A DNA stretch of 20,454 bases. It comes from Campylobacterota bacterium (GTDB lineage Bacteria; Campylobacterota; Campylobacteria; Campylobacterales; SZUA-545). How positions within the stretch are numbered: position 1 is the first letter of the stretch; every line of letters begins with the position of its first letter. The translations under genes and the position numbers were made by a program. The notes under the pieces were generated by a model. It was not told where the DNA came from. It did not search any database and worked only from the letters and a program-made list of their open reading frames with translations. Shown in pieces: positions 8,065 through 16,554 of this stretch. The stretch is from positions 1-20,454 of the forward strand of contig JAUPLZ010000054.1 of the NCBI GenBank assembly GCA_030836705.1, read 5' to 3'.

Positions 8065-9941
8065 ATACGCAAATTCTTGGATTTATCATACTTCCTTTGT
8101 TTGTCGGCTCTTTTTTATTGGGCGTTTTATATCTTTTTGTGCCAAAGACAAAAACCTTTAAGTCTATAACCTCGTTTGTAGCTATTTTTGCTCCTTTTTT
8201 GAGTTTTATTTTTGCGGTTAATCTGTTTTTTAACGCTATAAAAGATGAGAATTTAATTTTTTATCAGCCGCTTTTTAGTTGGTTTAAAATAGGCGCTTAC
8301 GAGGTGCATATAGCTCTTTTTGCGGGTCACCTCTCTATTTTTATGACCCTTTTTATAACCTTTATCGGGCTTTTGATTCATATTTATGCCACCGGATATA
8401 TGAAAAATGAAGCCGGATACGGGAAGTTTTTTGCATATTTTAATCTTTTTATGGGTTTTATGCTTTTGCTTATTTTAGCCGATGGTCCTATTTTGATGTT
8501 TTTTGGATGGGAGGGAGTTGGGCTTTGTTCTTATCTTCTTATTGCTTTTTATCACGAAAAAATCCAAAGCGTAAATGCCGGAAACAAGGCTTTTATAGTC
8601 AATAGAGTAGGGGATTTTGGTTTTTTGATAGGCTTGGCACTTCTTTTTGTTGCGATTGGCGAGCATGGATTTGATTACCTATCCATCAAAGAAAATATAA
8701 ATCAAATTTCACCGTTTATGCTAAGCGCTATTGCGGTTTTGTTGTTTGTGGGCGCTATGGGCAAATCAGCGCAAATTCCGCTCTATGTCTGGCTTCCTGA
8801 CGCTATGGCAGGACCTACGCCTGTTTCGGCGCTTATTCATGCGGCTACGATGGTGACTGCTGGTCTTTATATGGTTGCAAGATTTGGATTTTTGTATGAC
8901 CTTGTGCCGAATGTCGGGCTTTTTATAGCATATCTTGGCGCATTTTCGGCGCTTTTTGCCGCCATTATCGCAACTGTTCAAAGAGATATCAAAAAAATCC
9001 TAGCCTATTCGACAATCAGCCAGCTTGGATATATGTTCACGGCTGTCGGGCTTGGAGCTTATGATGCCGGATTGTTTCATGTTTTTACCCATGCTTTTTT
9101 TAAAGCGCTGCTATTTTTGGGTGCCGGTTCTATTATCATCGCTCTTCATCACGAACAGGACATTTTTAAAATGGGCGGACTTTATAAGAAAATGCCGCTT
9201 ACATTTATCACGATGAGCATAGGAACGCTTGCTATTTGTGCTATCGCTCCTTTTAGCGGATTTTTCAGTAAAGACGCGATTATGCTTAGTGCGTTTGCTA
9301 GCCAAAATTATCTCTTGTGGGTTATTTTGCTTTTTACCGCACTTCTTACTGCTTATTATATGAGCAGATTAATGGTTGTGGTTTTTATATCGCCCAGTAA
9401 AAAACCTCACAATCTGCACAAACTCACAAAGCCTATGCAAGGCGTGCTTATAGTTCTTGCGGTTGGCTCTCTTTTAGCAGGCGGGATCGGGATTCCTGAG
9501 ATTTTTGGCGGAAATAATCTTCTTGGCGCTTGGCTTTTTATCTCAAGCAAATATCACGCTTCACACTCTTTGGAGTATTTTTTGATGGCGGTTAATACGA
9601 TAGTTGCGCTTGCTGGTATTTTTATCGGATACAAACTATTTGCGAAAAATCCAAAAGAGCCAAACCTAGAAAATAGATTTATAAGAGTCATTGAACAAAA
9701 GTTTTATGTCGATGAATTTTATGCAAAAATAATTATTACCCCGTTAAAAAAAATGAGTCTATTTTTTAGCCATCACATAGATGTTTTGGTTATCGATAAC
9801 TTTATAAATTCGCTTGGCAAAAATTATAAAGAGGTCGGCAAGAAACTAGGTCTTATGCAAAACGGCAGTGTTAGAGCTTATGCGTTTTATATGGTTGTCG
9901 GAATCTCAGTCATATTTATCTATATCAACTGGATAATGTAA
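8061..9941 (+). CDS. nuoL: NADH-quinone oxidoreductase subunit L (NuoL)
   Basis: A 626-aa antiporter-like proton-pumping subunit at the distal end of the membrane arm. Visible are Glu151 in the GWEGVGLCSYLLI motif and Lys235 in GAMGKSAQIPLYVWLPDAM, the helix-5/helix-7 pair of the proton channel, then the PTPVSALIHAATMVTAG segment of helix 8. The last part (about 545-605, rich in charged residues, followed by a final hydrophobic helix) corresponds to the lateral helix that runs along NuoM and NuoN. Length is normal. ATGA overlap with nuoK; followed by a 9-nt gap before nuoM, the only spaced junction in the operon. Confidence 0.96.
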   Translation: MNTQILGFIILPLFVGSFLLGVLYLFVPKTKTFKSITSFVAIFAPFLSFIFAVNLFFNAIKDENLIFYQPLFSWFKIGAYEVHIALFAGHLSIFMTLFITFIGLLIHIYATGYMKNEAGYGKFFAYFNLFMGFMLLLILADGPILMFFGWEGVGLCSYLLIAFYHEKIQSVNAGNKAFIVNRVGDFGFLIGLALLFVAIGEHGFDYLSIKENINQISPFMLSAIAVLLFVGAMGKSAQIPLYVWLPDAMAGPTPVSALIHAATMVTAGLYMVARFGFLYDLVPNVGLFIAYLGAFSALFAAIIATVQRDIKKILAYSTISQLGYMFTAVGLGAYDAGLFHVFTHAFFKALLFLGAGSIIIALHHEQDIFKMGGLYKKMPLTFITMSIGTLAICAIAPFSGFFSKDAIMLSAFASQNYLLWVILLFTALLTAYYMSRLMVVVFISPSKKPHNLHKLTKPMQGVLIVLAVGSLLAGGIGIPEIFGGNNLLGAWLFISSKYHASHSLEYFLMAVNTIVALAGIFIGYKLFAKNPKEPNLENRFIRVIEQKFYVDEFYAKIIITPLKKMSLFFSHHIDVLVIDNFINSLGKNYKEVGKKLGLMQNGSVRAYAFYMVVGISVIFIYINWIM

Positions 9942-9950
9942 GGATTTGTG

Positions 9951-11408
9951 ATGGATATTTTATCTCTTTTAATTTTTATTCCTTTGTTATTCGGTTTGGT
10001 TGTTTTAGCGCTTCCTTTGAAGCCGAAAATAGCAAAATATATAGGTTTTTTTGTTAGTTTTATTACGCTTTTTTTGGGTTTTAAACTTTTTTTTGATTTT
10101 CAAACGGTTGCAAAATTGCAGTTTGAAACCGTTATGCCATGGATAGCAAACTACGGCATTGTCTATCATATCGGCGTTGACGGAATATCTCTTTTTATTC
10201 TTATGAGTACTGTTTTTTTAATGCCTCTTATCTATATTTTTCTTTGGCATCAAGACAAAAAAGGCTACTGGGCAAATGTGATGATACTGCAAGGAAGTGT
10301 TACTGGTGCGCTTTTGTCCATGGATTTGATACTTTTTTATCTTTTTTGGGAGATGATGCTTTTGCCTATATTTTTTATGATAGGAATGTACGGCAGCGGC
10401 GAAAAAAGAGCTACCGCTTTAAAAGTGACTCTTTATACTATGTTTGGCTCTTTTTTGATGCTTGTTTCTATACTTTATTTAGGATTTCATCACTTTAAAC
10501 AGCTTGGTTTTTGGAGTTTTACTGTTTTTGATTTGCAAAATGTTGCGCTAAGCGCGGATGCTATCATTTTTGTCTTTATCGGTTTTATATTGGCATTTGC
10601 TATAAAAATCCCGTTTTTTCCGTTTCACACTTGGCTTCCGCAGACTTACTCAGATGCGCCGACGGCAACCGTTGTAATACTCTCTTCAATCATGGCAAAG
10701 CTTGGGGTTTATGCACTTATTCGATTTGTTTTTCCTATTTTTCCGGAACTTATTGCGGAGTATTCATATATTTTTATGACAATAGGAGTTATAGGACTTA
10801 TCTATTTTGGTATCGGCGCATTAATGCAAAATGACATAAAAAAAATGCTGGCATACTCAAGCGCTTCGCACCTGTCAATGATAGTGGTAGGACTATTTTC
10901 TTTAAATATTATCGGTGCAATAGGCAGTATTTATCTAATAGTAGCTCATGCAATATCAACCGGTGCGCTTTTTTTGATGGTCGATTATTTAGAAAAACAC
11001 ACAGGCACAAGAGAGATAAACAAACTAGGCGGACTTGCCAAAAATGCGCCAATCTATACGCTGTTTTTTGCTTTTTTTATGCTAACGGTTATAGGGCTTC
11101 CCTCTACAAGCGGCTTTGCTTCGGAGCTTTTGATAATATTTGGAGTTTTTAAAGAGAGTATGATTATTGGAATTATCACTACGGCATCAGTGCTGATAAG
11201 TGTTAGTTTTATGTTGTGGATGTTTGGAAGAGTGCTTCTTGGAGGCACAAAAAATAAGCTTCTAATGTTGCCGGATTTAAACTTTTTGATGGTTGCGGCA
11301 CTTTTGCCTATTATGCTTTTGATTTTGGCGATGGGGGTTTATCCGTTCCCGTTTATCAATCTAATTGAGCCGTCTTTAGTTGAAACATTAAAGGTTGTTA
11401 AGCCATGA
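9951..11408 (+). CDS. nuoM: NADH-quinone oxidoreductase subunit M (NuoM)
   Basis: A 485-aa antiporter-like membrane subunit. Channel residues are Glu134 (FWEMMLLPIFFMIG), Lys219 (FAIKIPFFPFHTWLPQTYSD) and Lys250 (SIMAKLGVYALIRF), corresponding to E. coli NuoM E144, K234 and K265. I chose ATG 9951 over the adjacent in-frame GTG 9948 because TAAGGA at 9939-9944 gives 6-nt spacing to the ATG. The Shine-Dalgarno overlaps the nuoL stop codon. The end overlaps nuoN by 4 nt. Confidence 0.96.
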   Translation: MDILSLLIFIPLLFGLVVLALPLKPKIAKYIGFFVSFITLFLGFKLFFDFQTVAKLQFETVMPWIANYGIVYHIGVDGISLFILMSTVFLMPLIYIFLWHQDKKGYWANVMILQGSVTGALLSMDLILFYLFWEMMLLPIFFMIGMYGSGEKRATALKVTLYTMFGSFLMLVSILYLGFHHFKQLGFWSFTVFDLQNVALSADAIIFVFIGFILAFAIKIPFFPFHTWLPQTYSDAPTATVVILSSIMAKLGVYALIRFVFPIFPELIAEYSYIFMTIGVIGLIYFGIGALMQNDIKKMLAYSSASHLSMIVVGLFSLNIIGAIGSIYLIVAHAISTGALFLMVDYLEKHTGTREINKLGGLAKNAPIYTLFFAFFMLTVIGLPSTSGFASELLIIFGVFKESMIIGIITTASVLISVSFMLWMFGRVLLGGTKNKLLMLPDLNFLMVAALLPIMLLILAMGVYPFPFINLIEPSLVETLKVVKP

Positions 11409-12916
11409 GTTTAGAAATATTAGCCATCATCTCTCCTCTATCGATTGTTATCGGCGCCGTTATTTTAATGATAATGAGTTCATTTGAAAAAATATCCATA
11501 AAAGCTCTTAGCGTTGCTTCTATGTTGGTTTTGTCAATCGCGCTTGTTTTTAATCTTTTTATAGTTAATGAGCTATTTAGTATCAACTTAGTGCCTGAAT
11601 ACTTAAATAATATATTTGTAGCAGATACATTTTCAACCCTTCTTTCGATTCTTATGATATTAGGGGCAATGGCTACTATTATTTTGGGTCAGCCGTACTT
11701 TGAAAAGAACAGTTTTTTAGTAGCCGAGTTTTTTCCGCTTTTGTTGTTCGCGCTTTTTGGGATGATAATGCTTGCTATGAGCAGCGAGCTTATAACTATT
11801 TTTGTAGCTTTAGAGATAGCGTCAATTTCTATTTATATTCTTGTAGGACTTAACAAAAGACATCAAAGAGGCTCGGAAGCGCTTTTTAAATATCTAATGC
11901 TTGGTTCTTTTTCGGGCGCATTTTTTCTTTTTGGAGCTGTACTTATTTATGCTTTTGCAGGGACTACGCATTTAAGCGAGCTTGCAGAGTTTATCCAAAA
12001 TAATCAAGAGGGCAATCTATCGCTTTTGGTTGTCGGCGGTACGCTAATTATGATAAACATCTTATTTAAAATAGCCGCATTTCCTTTTCATTCATGGTCG
12101 CTTGATGTCTATAACGGTGCGCCGATGCCCGTAACTGCTTTTATGGCGTCAACTTTTAAAGTCGCTATTTTGGCGGTTGCACTCCGTATTTTTATAGTCG
12201 ATTTTTCGCTGGTTGCCGATATTTGGGATGAATTTTTGATAGCCTTGGCGATAATTACTCTCGTGGGCGGCTCGCTTCTTACCCTATCTCAAACAAGCCT
12301 TAAAAGAATGCTTATAAGCTCAAGCATAGTCCACAGCGGCTATCTAATGATTGCCATTGCCTCTACCGGTGCTACGCACAACGAAGCGGCTCCGGCGATT
12401 ATATTTTATTTAATCTCTTATTTTTTAACGGCAGTTGGAGCTTTTGGACTATTAAGCTACATCGCTATTGATGATAACAAAAGAATCTATTTTGAAGATT
12501 TTAAAGGCTTCTCCAAAGAACATCCGATTCTTTCTGCATCGATGACGGTTTTTATGCTCTCGTTTGCAGGATTTCCGTCGACAATAGGTTTTTTGGGTAA
12601 ATTTTATATCTTTATGGGAGCGATAGAAGCAGGATATGCCTATCTTGCCGTCTTTGGCGTGCTTGCCGCATTTGTTTCTGTTTATTATTATTTTAAAGTG
12701 ATTTCGATGATTTACTTTTATCCGTCAAATTTATCAAAACAACCTGCTAAGAAAAATCACGGCTTTGGATTATCGCCTTTTTTGATAGCGGTTTTGGCGG
12801 CTGCGGTTTTGTGGGGAGGAATAGGAAATATGCTTATCACATTCCTTCCCGGTGCTACTGTTTTTATAGATATGGCAAAACTCTCTATTGAGTCGTTAAC
12901 GCTTGTTAGATATTAA
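11405..12916 (+). CDS. nuoN: NADH-quinone oxidoreductase subunit N (NuoN)
   Basis: A 503-aa antiporter-like membrane subunit, last gene of the operon. Glu137 (IFVALEIASISIYIL), Lys222 (ILFKIAAFPFHSWSLDVYNG) and Lys252 (STFKVAIL) occupy the channel positions expected of the family; the PFHSW.LDVY.GAP.P wording separates NuoN from NuoL and NuoM. ATGA overlap with nuoM. The stop TAA (12914-12916) is one base away from the end of the opposing pgi gene, so no room is left for a separate intrinsic terminator. Confidence 0.96.
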   Translation: MSLEILAIISPLSIVIGAVILMIMSSFEKISIKALSVASMLVLSIALVFNLFIVNELFSINLVPEYLNNIFVADTFSTLLSILMILGAMATIILGQPYFEKNSFLVAEFFPLLLFALFGMIMLAMSSELITIFVALEIASISIYILVGLNKRHQRGSEALFKYLMLGSFSGAFFLFGAVLIYAFAGTTHLSELAEFIQNNQEGNLSLLVVGGTLIMINILFKIAAFPFHSWSLDVYNGAPMPVTAFMASTFKVAILAVALRIFIVDFSLVADIWDEFLIALAIITLVGGSLLTLSQTSLKRMLISSSIVHSGYLMIAIASTGATHNEAAPAIIFYLISYFLTAVGAFGLLSYIAIDDNKRIYFEDFKGFSKEHPILSASMTVFMLSFAGFPSTIGFLGKFYIFMGAIEAGYAYLAVFGVLAAFVSVYYYFKVISMIYFYPSNLSKQPAKKNHGFGLSPFLIAVLAAAVLWGGIGNMLITFLPGATVFIDMAKLSIESLTLVRY

Positions 12917-12917
12917 T

Positions 12918-14177
12918 CTATTTAGCGCCGTTAAACTTCTCTCTTAAAATCTTTTTGCCAAGTTCAACTCCGGGCTGGTCGTAGGTGTTTATATCAAACC
13001 CTGCGCCGACTAGTGATGTAAGAAGTTCAAAATAGTAGATAATATAGCCTATATTTTTTTCATCAAGTCCGTCAAACTCTATCAAGTCAACCGGAACCCC
13101 GACAGATTTTAGTGACTCCATCGTCGCATCGCACTGTTTGTTAATAAGTGTCTCAAAGCTTTCGTTGTTTACAAAATCAAGACTCTCAAGCCCTTTTAGC
13201 GAAATATTAGGTATTTTTATCTCGTCGTGAAAATCTGTTATTTTTATAAAAGTTACCGACTTGTCTCTTGGTCCCTCCATGATGAGTTGCAAAAATGAGT
13301 GCTGATCAACAGGTCCTATGATGCCTATTGGAGTTAGCCCTTTTCTTTTGCCGTTTTTATCAACTTTGCCAAGCGATTCGCCCCAGAGCTGAACATACCA
13401 AGCGTTAAAATCTTTCAGTAAAGAAGAGTAAGAAAAAAGCACATTATTTGAGATTTTTTCATAGTTTGTGGCATAAAAAGAGGCTTTTTTAAGAAGCTGG
13501 TGTTTGTCTATTTTATTAATTATAAAATCGTTATAAAGTTCTTTTGCGCCGTCTAAAATCGTCTTTACATCATAGCCGGCAAGCGCAAGGGGTACTAATC
13601 CAACAGCACTCAAAACAGAAAACCTGCCGCCGACATTTTTATCAATCGTAAAAGTTTTAACCCCGTTTTCTGTACCCAAAGAATCTAGCGCACTTCCTTT
13701 ATCGGTAATAAAAATAAGCTTTTCGTTAATCTCCTTTGGAGAGGTTGCGCCGTGCAAAAAAAGAATATATTTAAAAAGAGAGATTGTTTCTATCGTAGAG
13801 CCGGATTTTGAAATAACGATAAATATAGATTTTTTTAAGTCTATTTTTTCAAGCTCCATGTTGATTTTAAGAGGATCGCTGCTCTCTAAAAAAACCAATT
13901 TTTTTGTTCGTTTTTTGTATTTTAATGCATTATGAATAGCCTTTGAACCAAGCGACGAGCCGCCTATTCCGACTACAACAATGCTTTCGCAAGAGTATAA
14001 AAAATCCATATGCTCATTTTTGTAGTTTTTGATTTGCTCCATAAGCCCATCTTGAGAGATTGGAAGGTCGTAGTATCCGCTAACTCCATCTTTTTGCTCT
14101 TTTATGATTCTCTCATATTTGATACTCTTTGAAAACTCCACTTCGCTATGATCAAAAAACTGCTTGGTTTTAAACAT
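12918..14177 (-). CDS. pgi: Glucose-6-phosphate isomerase
   Basis: Interconverts glucose-6-phosphate and fructose-6-phosphate in the cytoplasm; in an autotroph it would mostly serve gluconeogenesis. At 419 aa it is the short bacterial form. Motifs in order: GIGGSSLGSKA (70-80), the phosphate-binding SKSGSTIET (123-131), GGRFSVLSAVGLVPLALAG (183-201), WGESLGK with the probable catalytic Glu267, GPVDQHSFLQL with His293, and QPGVELGKK with Lys408. The ATG has a strong AGGAG Shine-Dalgarno (complement of 14183-14187) 5 nt upstream. It lies 40 nt downstream of topA on the same strand with no hairpin between, so co-transcription with topA is likely. Confidence 0.95.
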   Translation of the reverse strand: MFKTKQFFDHSEVEFSKSIKYERIIKEQKDGVSGYYDLPISQDGLMEQIKNYKNEHMDFLYSCESIVVVGIGGSSLGSKAIHNALKYKKRTKKLVFLESSDPLKINMELEKIDLKKSIFIVISKSGSTIETISLFKYILFLHGATSPKEINEKLIFITDKGSALDSLGTENGVKTFTIDKNVGGRFSVLSAVGLVPLALAGYDVKTILDGAKELYNDFIINKIDKHQLLKKASFYATNYEKISNNVLFSYSSLLKDFNAWYVQLWGESLGKVDKNGKRKGLTPIGIIGPVDQHSFLQLIMEGPRDKSVTFIKITDFHDEIKIPNISLKGLESLDFVNNESFETLINKQCDATMESLKSVGVPVDLIEFDGLDEKNIGYIIYYFELLTSLVGAGFDINTYDQPGVELGKKILREKFNGAK

Positions 14178-14217
14178 AATGACTCCTTTTTTAAAACTTT
14201 ATCACAAAAAAATACAA

Positions 14218-16422
14218 CTAGATAACATCCTCTTTATGTTTGCATTTTGAGTTTGTACACTCATAAATCTCTTTTTTTCGCACGGTTCTTCTTGCCATAG
14301 GCATAGAACACTCCGGACACTTTTTGTCTGTCGGTTTATGTGCTGAGATATAATCGCATTTTGGGTAGTTTTTACATCCATAAAAAACACCTCTCTTTGA
14401 TTTTTTTTCTACAATATCTCCGCCGCATTTTGGGCATTTTACATCTATTGTTGTTTCAGGCGCAAGCGATTTTGTGTTTTTGCACTTTGGATAGTTGCTG
14501 CAAGCCATAAACTTTCCGTTTCTACCCATTTTTATAACCATAGGCGAACCGCATTTTTCGCATTTTTCGTCGGTTTGTTCAGCCTCTTGTTTTGGTTCGT
14601 TTTTATTTTGCAGGTTTTGAGTGTATCTGCATTTTGGAAAATTACTGCACGAGATAAACTCGCCAAACCTTCCGCTTCTTTTTACTAGTTCTGCACCGCA
14701 TTCAGGGCATTTTTCGCCCGTAGGCTCAACTTTTTTAAGACTTTGAATGTCTTTCTTGCCGTTTTTTATACTCTCTATAAAAGGACCGTAAAATAGATTT
14801 AAAACCTCTTCCCAATCTTTTTCGTTTTCGGCAATTTTGTCGAGTTCGTTTTCCATATTTGCAGTAAAGTTTGGATTGACTATCTGATCAAAATTCTTCT
14901 CAAGGAGCTCTGTAACTGTAAACGCTATTTCTGTCGGAATTAGCTGCTTCTTTTCTATGTCCAAATAGAGCCTATTTTGAAGCGTAGTAATGGTCGGCGC
15001 ATAGGTTGAAGGTCTGCCTATTCCCATACTTTCAAGTGCTTTTATAAGTCCTGCTTCTGAGTATCTGCTAGGCGGTTCTGTGAAGTGCTGATTGGCGTCT
15101 ATTTTTTTTAGCTCAATCGATGAGTCGATTTTAAGCTCAGGAAGTAAAGAGTCTTTGTCTTTGTCGCCCAAAATTTTATAAAAACCGTCAAAAACAACTC
15201 TTTTTCCGTTCGCTTTAAATACCGACGAATCGGATTTTAAAAAAAGATTTTGTATTTCAAGAATCGCATCTTTCATTTGAGAAGCTATAAATCTGTTATA
15301 AATTAGTGTATAGAGTTTTAGCTCATCAGGTTTTAGATATTTATGAGCAATTAGCGGCGTGAAAGCCACATTTACCGGCCTAATCGCCTCATGTGCCTCT
15401 TGTGCTTGCTTGCTGTTTGTCTTATATATTTTGGCTTTTTCCGGAAGGTATTTTTCTCCAAAAGTATCTTTTATGTAATCTCTTGCGGCATCGTTTGCCT
15501 CTTTTGCGATATACAAACTATCTGTTCTCATATAAGTAATTACACCGCTTACACCGTTATTTGTAGGTACGCCTTCATAAAGTTTTTGCGCAATCATCAT
15601 TGTTTTTTTAGGAGAATACCCTAAAAGTGATGAAGCGCTTTGCTGAAGCGTCGATGTCATAAAAGGAGCCGGAGATGCAGTTTTTCTCTCTTTTTTATCC
15701 AACTCTGCTATTTTAAATTTTTCTTTTGAAACTCTATTTACTATATTATTAGCAGTTTTTTCGTCAGCCACATCAAATTTATCAAGTTTTTTGCCTTCAA
15801 ACTCATAAATCTTTGCTTCTAATTCGTTTTCAAATAGTGCGTCTATCGTCCAAAACTCTTGCGGAACAAAAGCTCTTATCTCTCTTTCTTTGTCAACCAC
15901 GATTTTTAAAGCAGACGATTGGACTCTTCCTGCGCTTAAGCCTTTTTGTATTTTTGAAGCCAAAAGAGGGGATAGGTTATAACCTACTAATCTATCGAGA
16001 ACTCTTCTTGCTTGCTGGGCGTTTACTTTTGACATATCTAGTTTTCTAGGGTTTTCAAGAGAGTGCAAAATAGCCTTCTTTGTGATTTCATGAAAAACTA
16101 TCCTAGGAAGCTCTGTCGGGTTTTTTTCAAGTGCCATGGCTATGTGATAACCTATCGCTTCACCTTCTCTATCTTCGTCGGTCGCTATATATATCTTGTC
16201 GCTTTTTTTTGCTTGCGTTTTTAGAGTTTTGACTATCGCTTCGTGTTCTTTGTCTATTACATATTCAGGGATAAATCTTTTATCCTCTACCTTAACGCCC
16301 ATTTTCTTTTTCGGCAAATCTCGTATATGCCCTTTGCTCGCAATTACCTCAAAACTATTATCTAAAAAGTTTTTTATCGTTTTTGCTTTTGCAGGGGATT
16401 CAACTATTATCAGACTTTTCAC
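14218..16422 (-). CDS. topA: DNA topoisomerase I (type IA), four C-terminal zinc ribbons
   Basis: Relaxes negative supercoils by single-strand cleavage and passage. The 734-aa protein begins with a TOPRIM domain: Glu8 in IVESPAKAKTI, and Asp82, Asp84, Glu86 in TDEDREGE, the metal-binding acidic residues. The active-site tyrosine is Tyr297 in GVITYMRTDSLYI. Four C4 zinc ribbons follow at about 572-598, 621-647, 663-689 and 702-727; the last has changed spacing between its final two cysteines (X4 instead of X5). The start is GTG (complement of 16420-16422) with an in-frame TAA two codons upstream, so no longer start is possible; an AAGG lies about 10 nt upstream. Confidence 0.96.
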   Translation of the reverse strand: MKSLIIVESPAKAKTIKNFLDNSFEVIASKGHIRDLPKKKMGVKVEDKRFIPEYVIDKEHEAIVKTLKTQAKKSDKIYIATDEDREGEAIGYHIAMALEKNPTELPRIVFHEITKKAILHSLENPRKLDMSKVNAQQARRVLDRLVGYNLSPLLASKIQKGLSAGRVQSSALKIVVDKEREIRAFVPQEFWTIDALFENELEAKIYEFEGKKLDKFDVADEKTANNIVNRVSKEKFKIAELDKKERKTASPAPFMTSTLQQSASSLLGYSPKKTMMIAQKLYEGVPTNNGVSGVITYMRTDSLYIAKEANDAARDYIKDTFGEKYLPEKAKIYKTNSKQAQEAHEAIRPVNVAFTPLIAHKYLKPDELKLYTLIYNRFIASQMKDAILEIQNLFLKSDSSVFKANGKRVVFDGFYKILGDKDKDSLLPELKIDSSIELKKIDANQHFTEPPSRYSEAGLIKALESMGIGRPSTYAPTITTLQNRLYLDIEKKQLIPTEIAFTVTELLEKNFDQIVNPNFTANMENELDKIAENEKDWEEVLNLFYGPFIESIKNGKKDIQSLKKVEPTGEKCPECGAELVKRSGRFGEFISCSNFPKCRYTQNLQNKNEPKQEAEQTDEKCEKCGSPMVIKMGRNGKFMACSNYPKCKNTKSLAPETTIDVKCPKCGGDIVEKKSKRGVFYGCKNYPKCDYISAHKPTDKKCPECSMPMARRTVRKKEIYECTNSKCKHKEDVI

Positions 16423-16462
16423 TGCTTAATAACCTTATTTGATATGAAATCGGCGAGAGTTT

Positions 16463-16468
16463 ATCATA
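16463..16468 (-). promoter_or_regulatory. Candidate sigma-70 -10 box for topA
   Basis: Reading on the - strand, TATGAT follows a T-rich run, the usual look of a housekeeping promoter in Campylobacterota, where the -35 box is poorly conserved. It would give a leader of roughly 35 nt before the topA GTG. It lies just beside the divergent flagellin sigma-28 promoter. Pattern match only. Confidence 0.35.
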
Positions 16469-16475
16469 AAAATAT

Positions 16476-16503
16476 TAAACTTTTTTTTTGCTCTTCCGAT
16501 ATT
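16476..16503 (+). promoter_or_regulatory. Sigma-28 (FliA) flagellin promoter
   Basis: TAAA at 16476-16479 and CCGATATT at 16496-16503 are separated by 16 nt, matching the Campylobacter/Helicobacter sigma-28 pattern (TAAA, about 15 nt, GCCGATAA or CGATAT-like). The spacer contains a T9 tract (16481-16489). Transcription would begin near 16510, giving a leader of about 45 nt that ends in a strong AGGAGG Shine-Dalgarno (16543-16548) 6 nt before the flagellin ATG. Placing it before a flagellin fits class 3 (late) flagellar gene control. Confidence 0.85.
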
Positions 16504-16554
16504 ACTTTCATGAACGATGGTTAAGATTACAAAACATACATCAGGAGGCATAAG

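Noticed and set aside
16445..16460. GCCGATTT on the - strand upstream of topA, resembling a sigma-28 -10 box
   Set aside because: No TAAA-like -35 element lies 15-16 nt upstream on that strand; probably chance.
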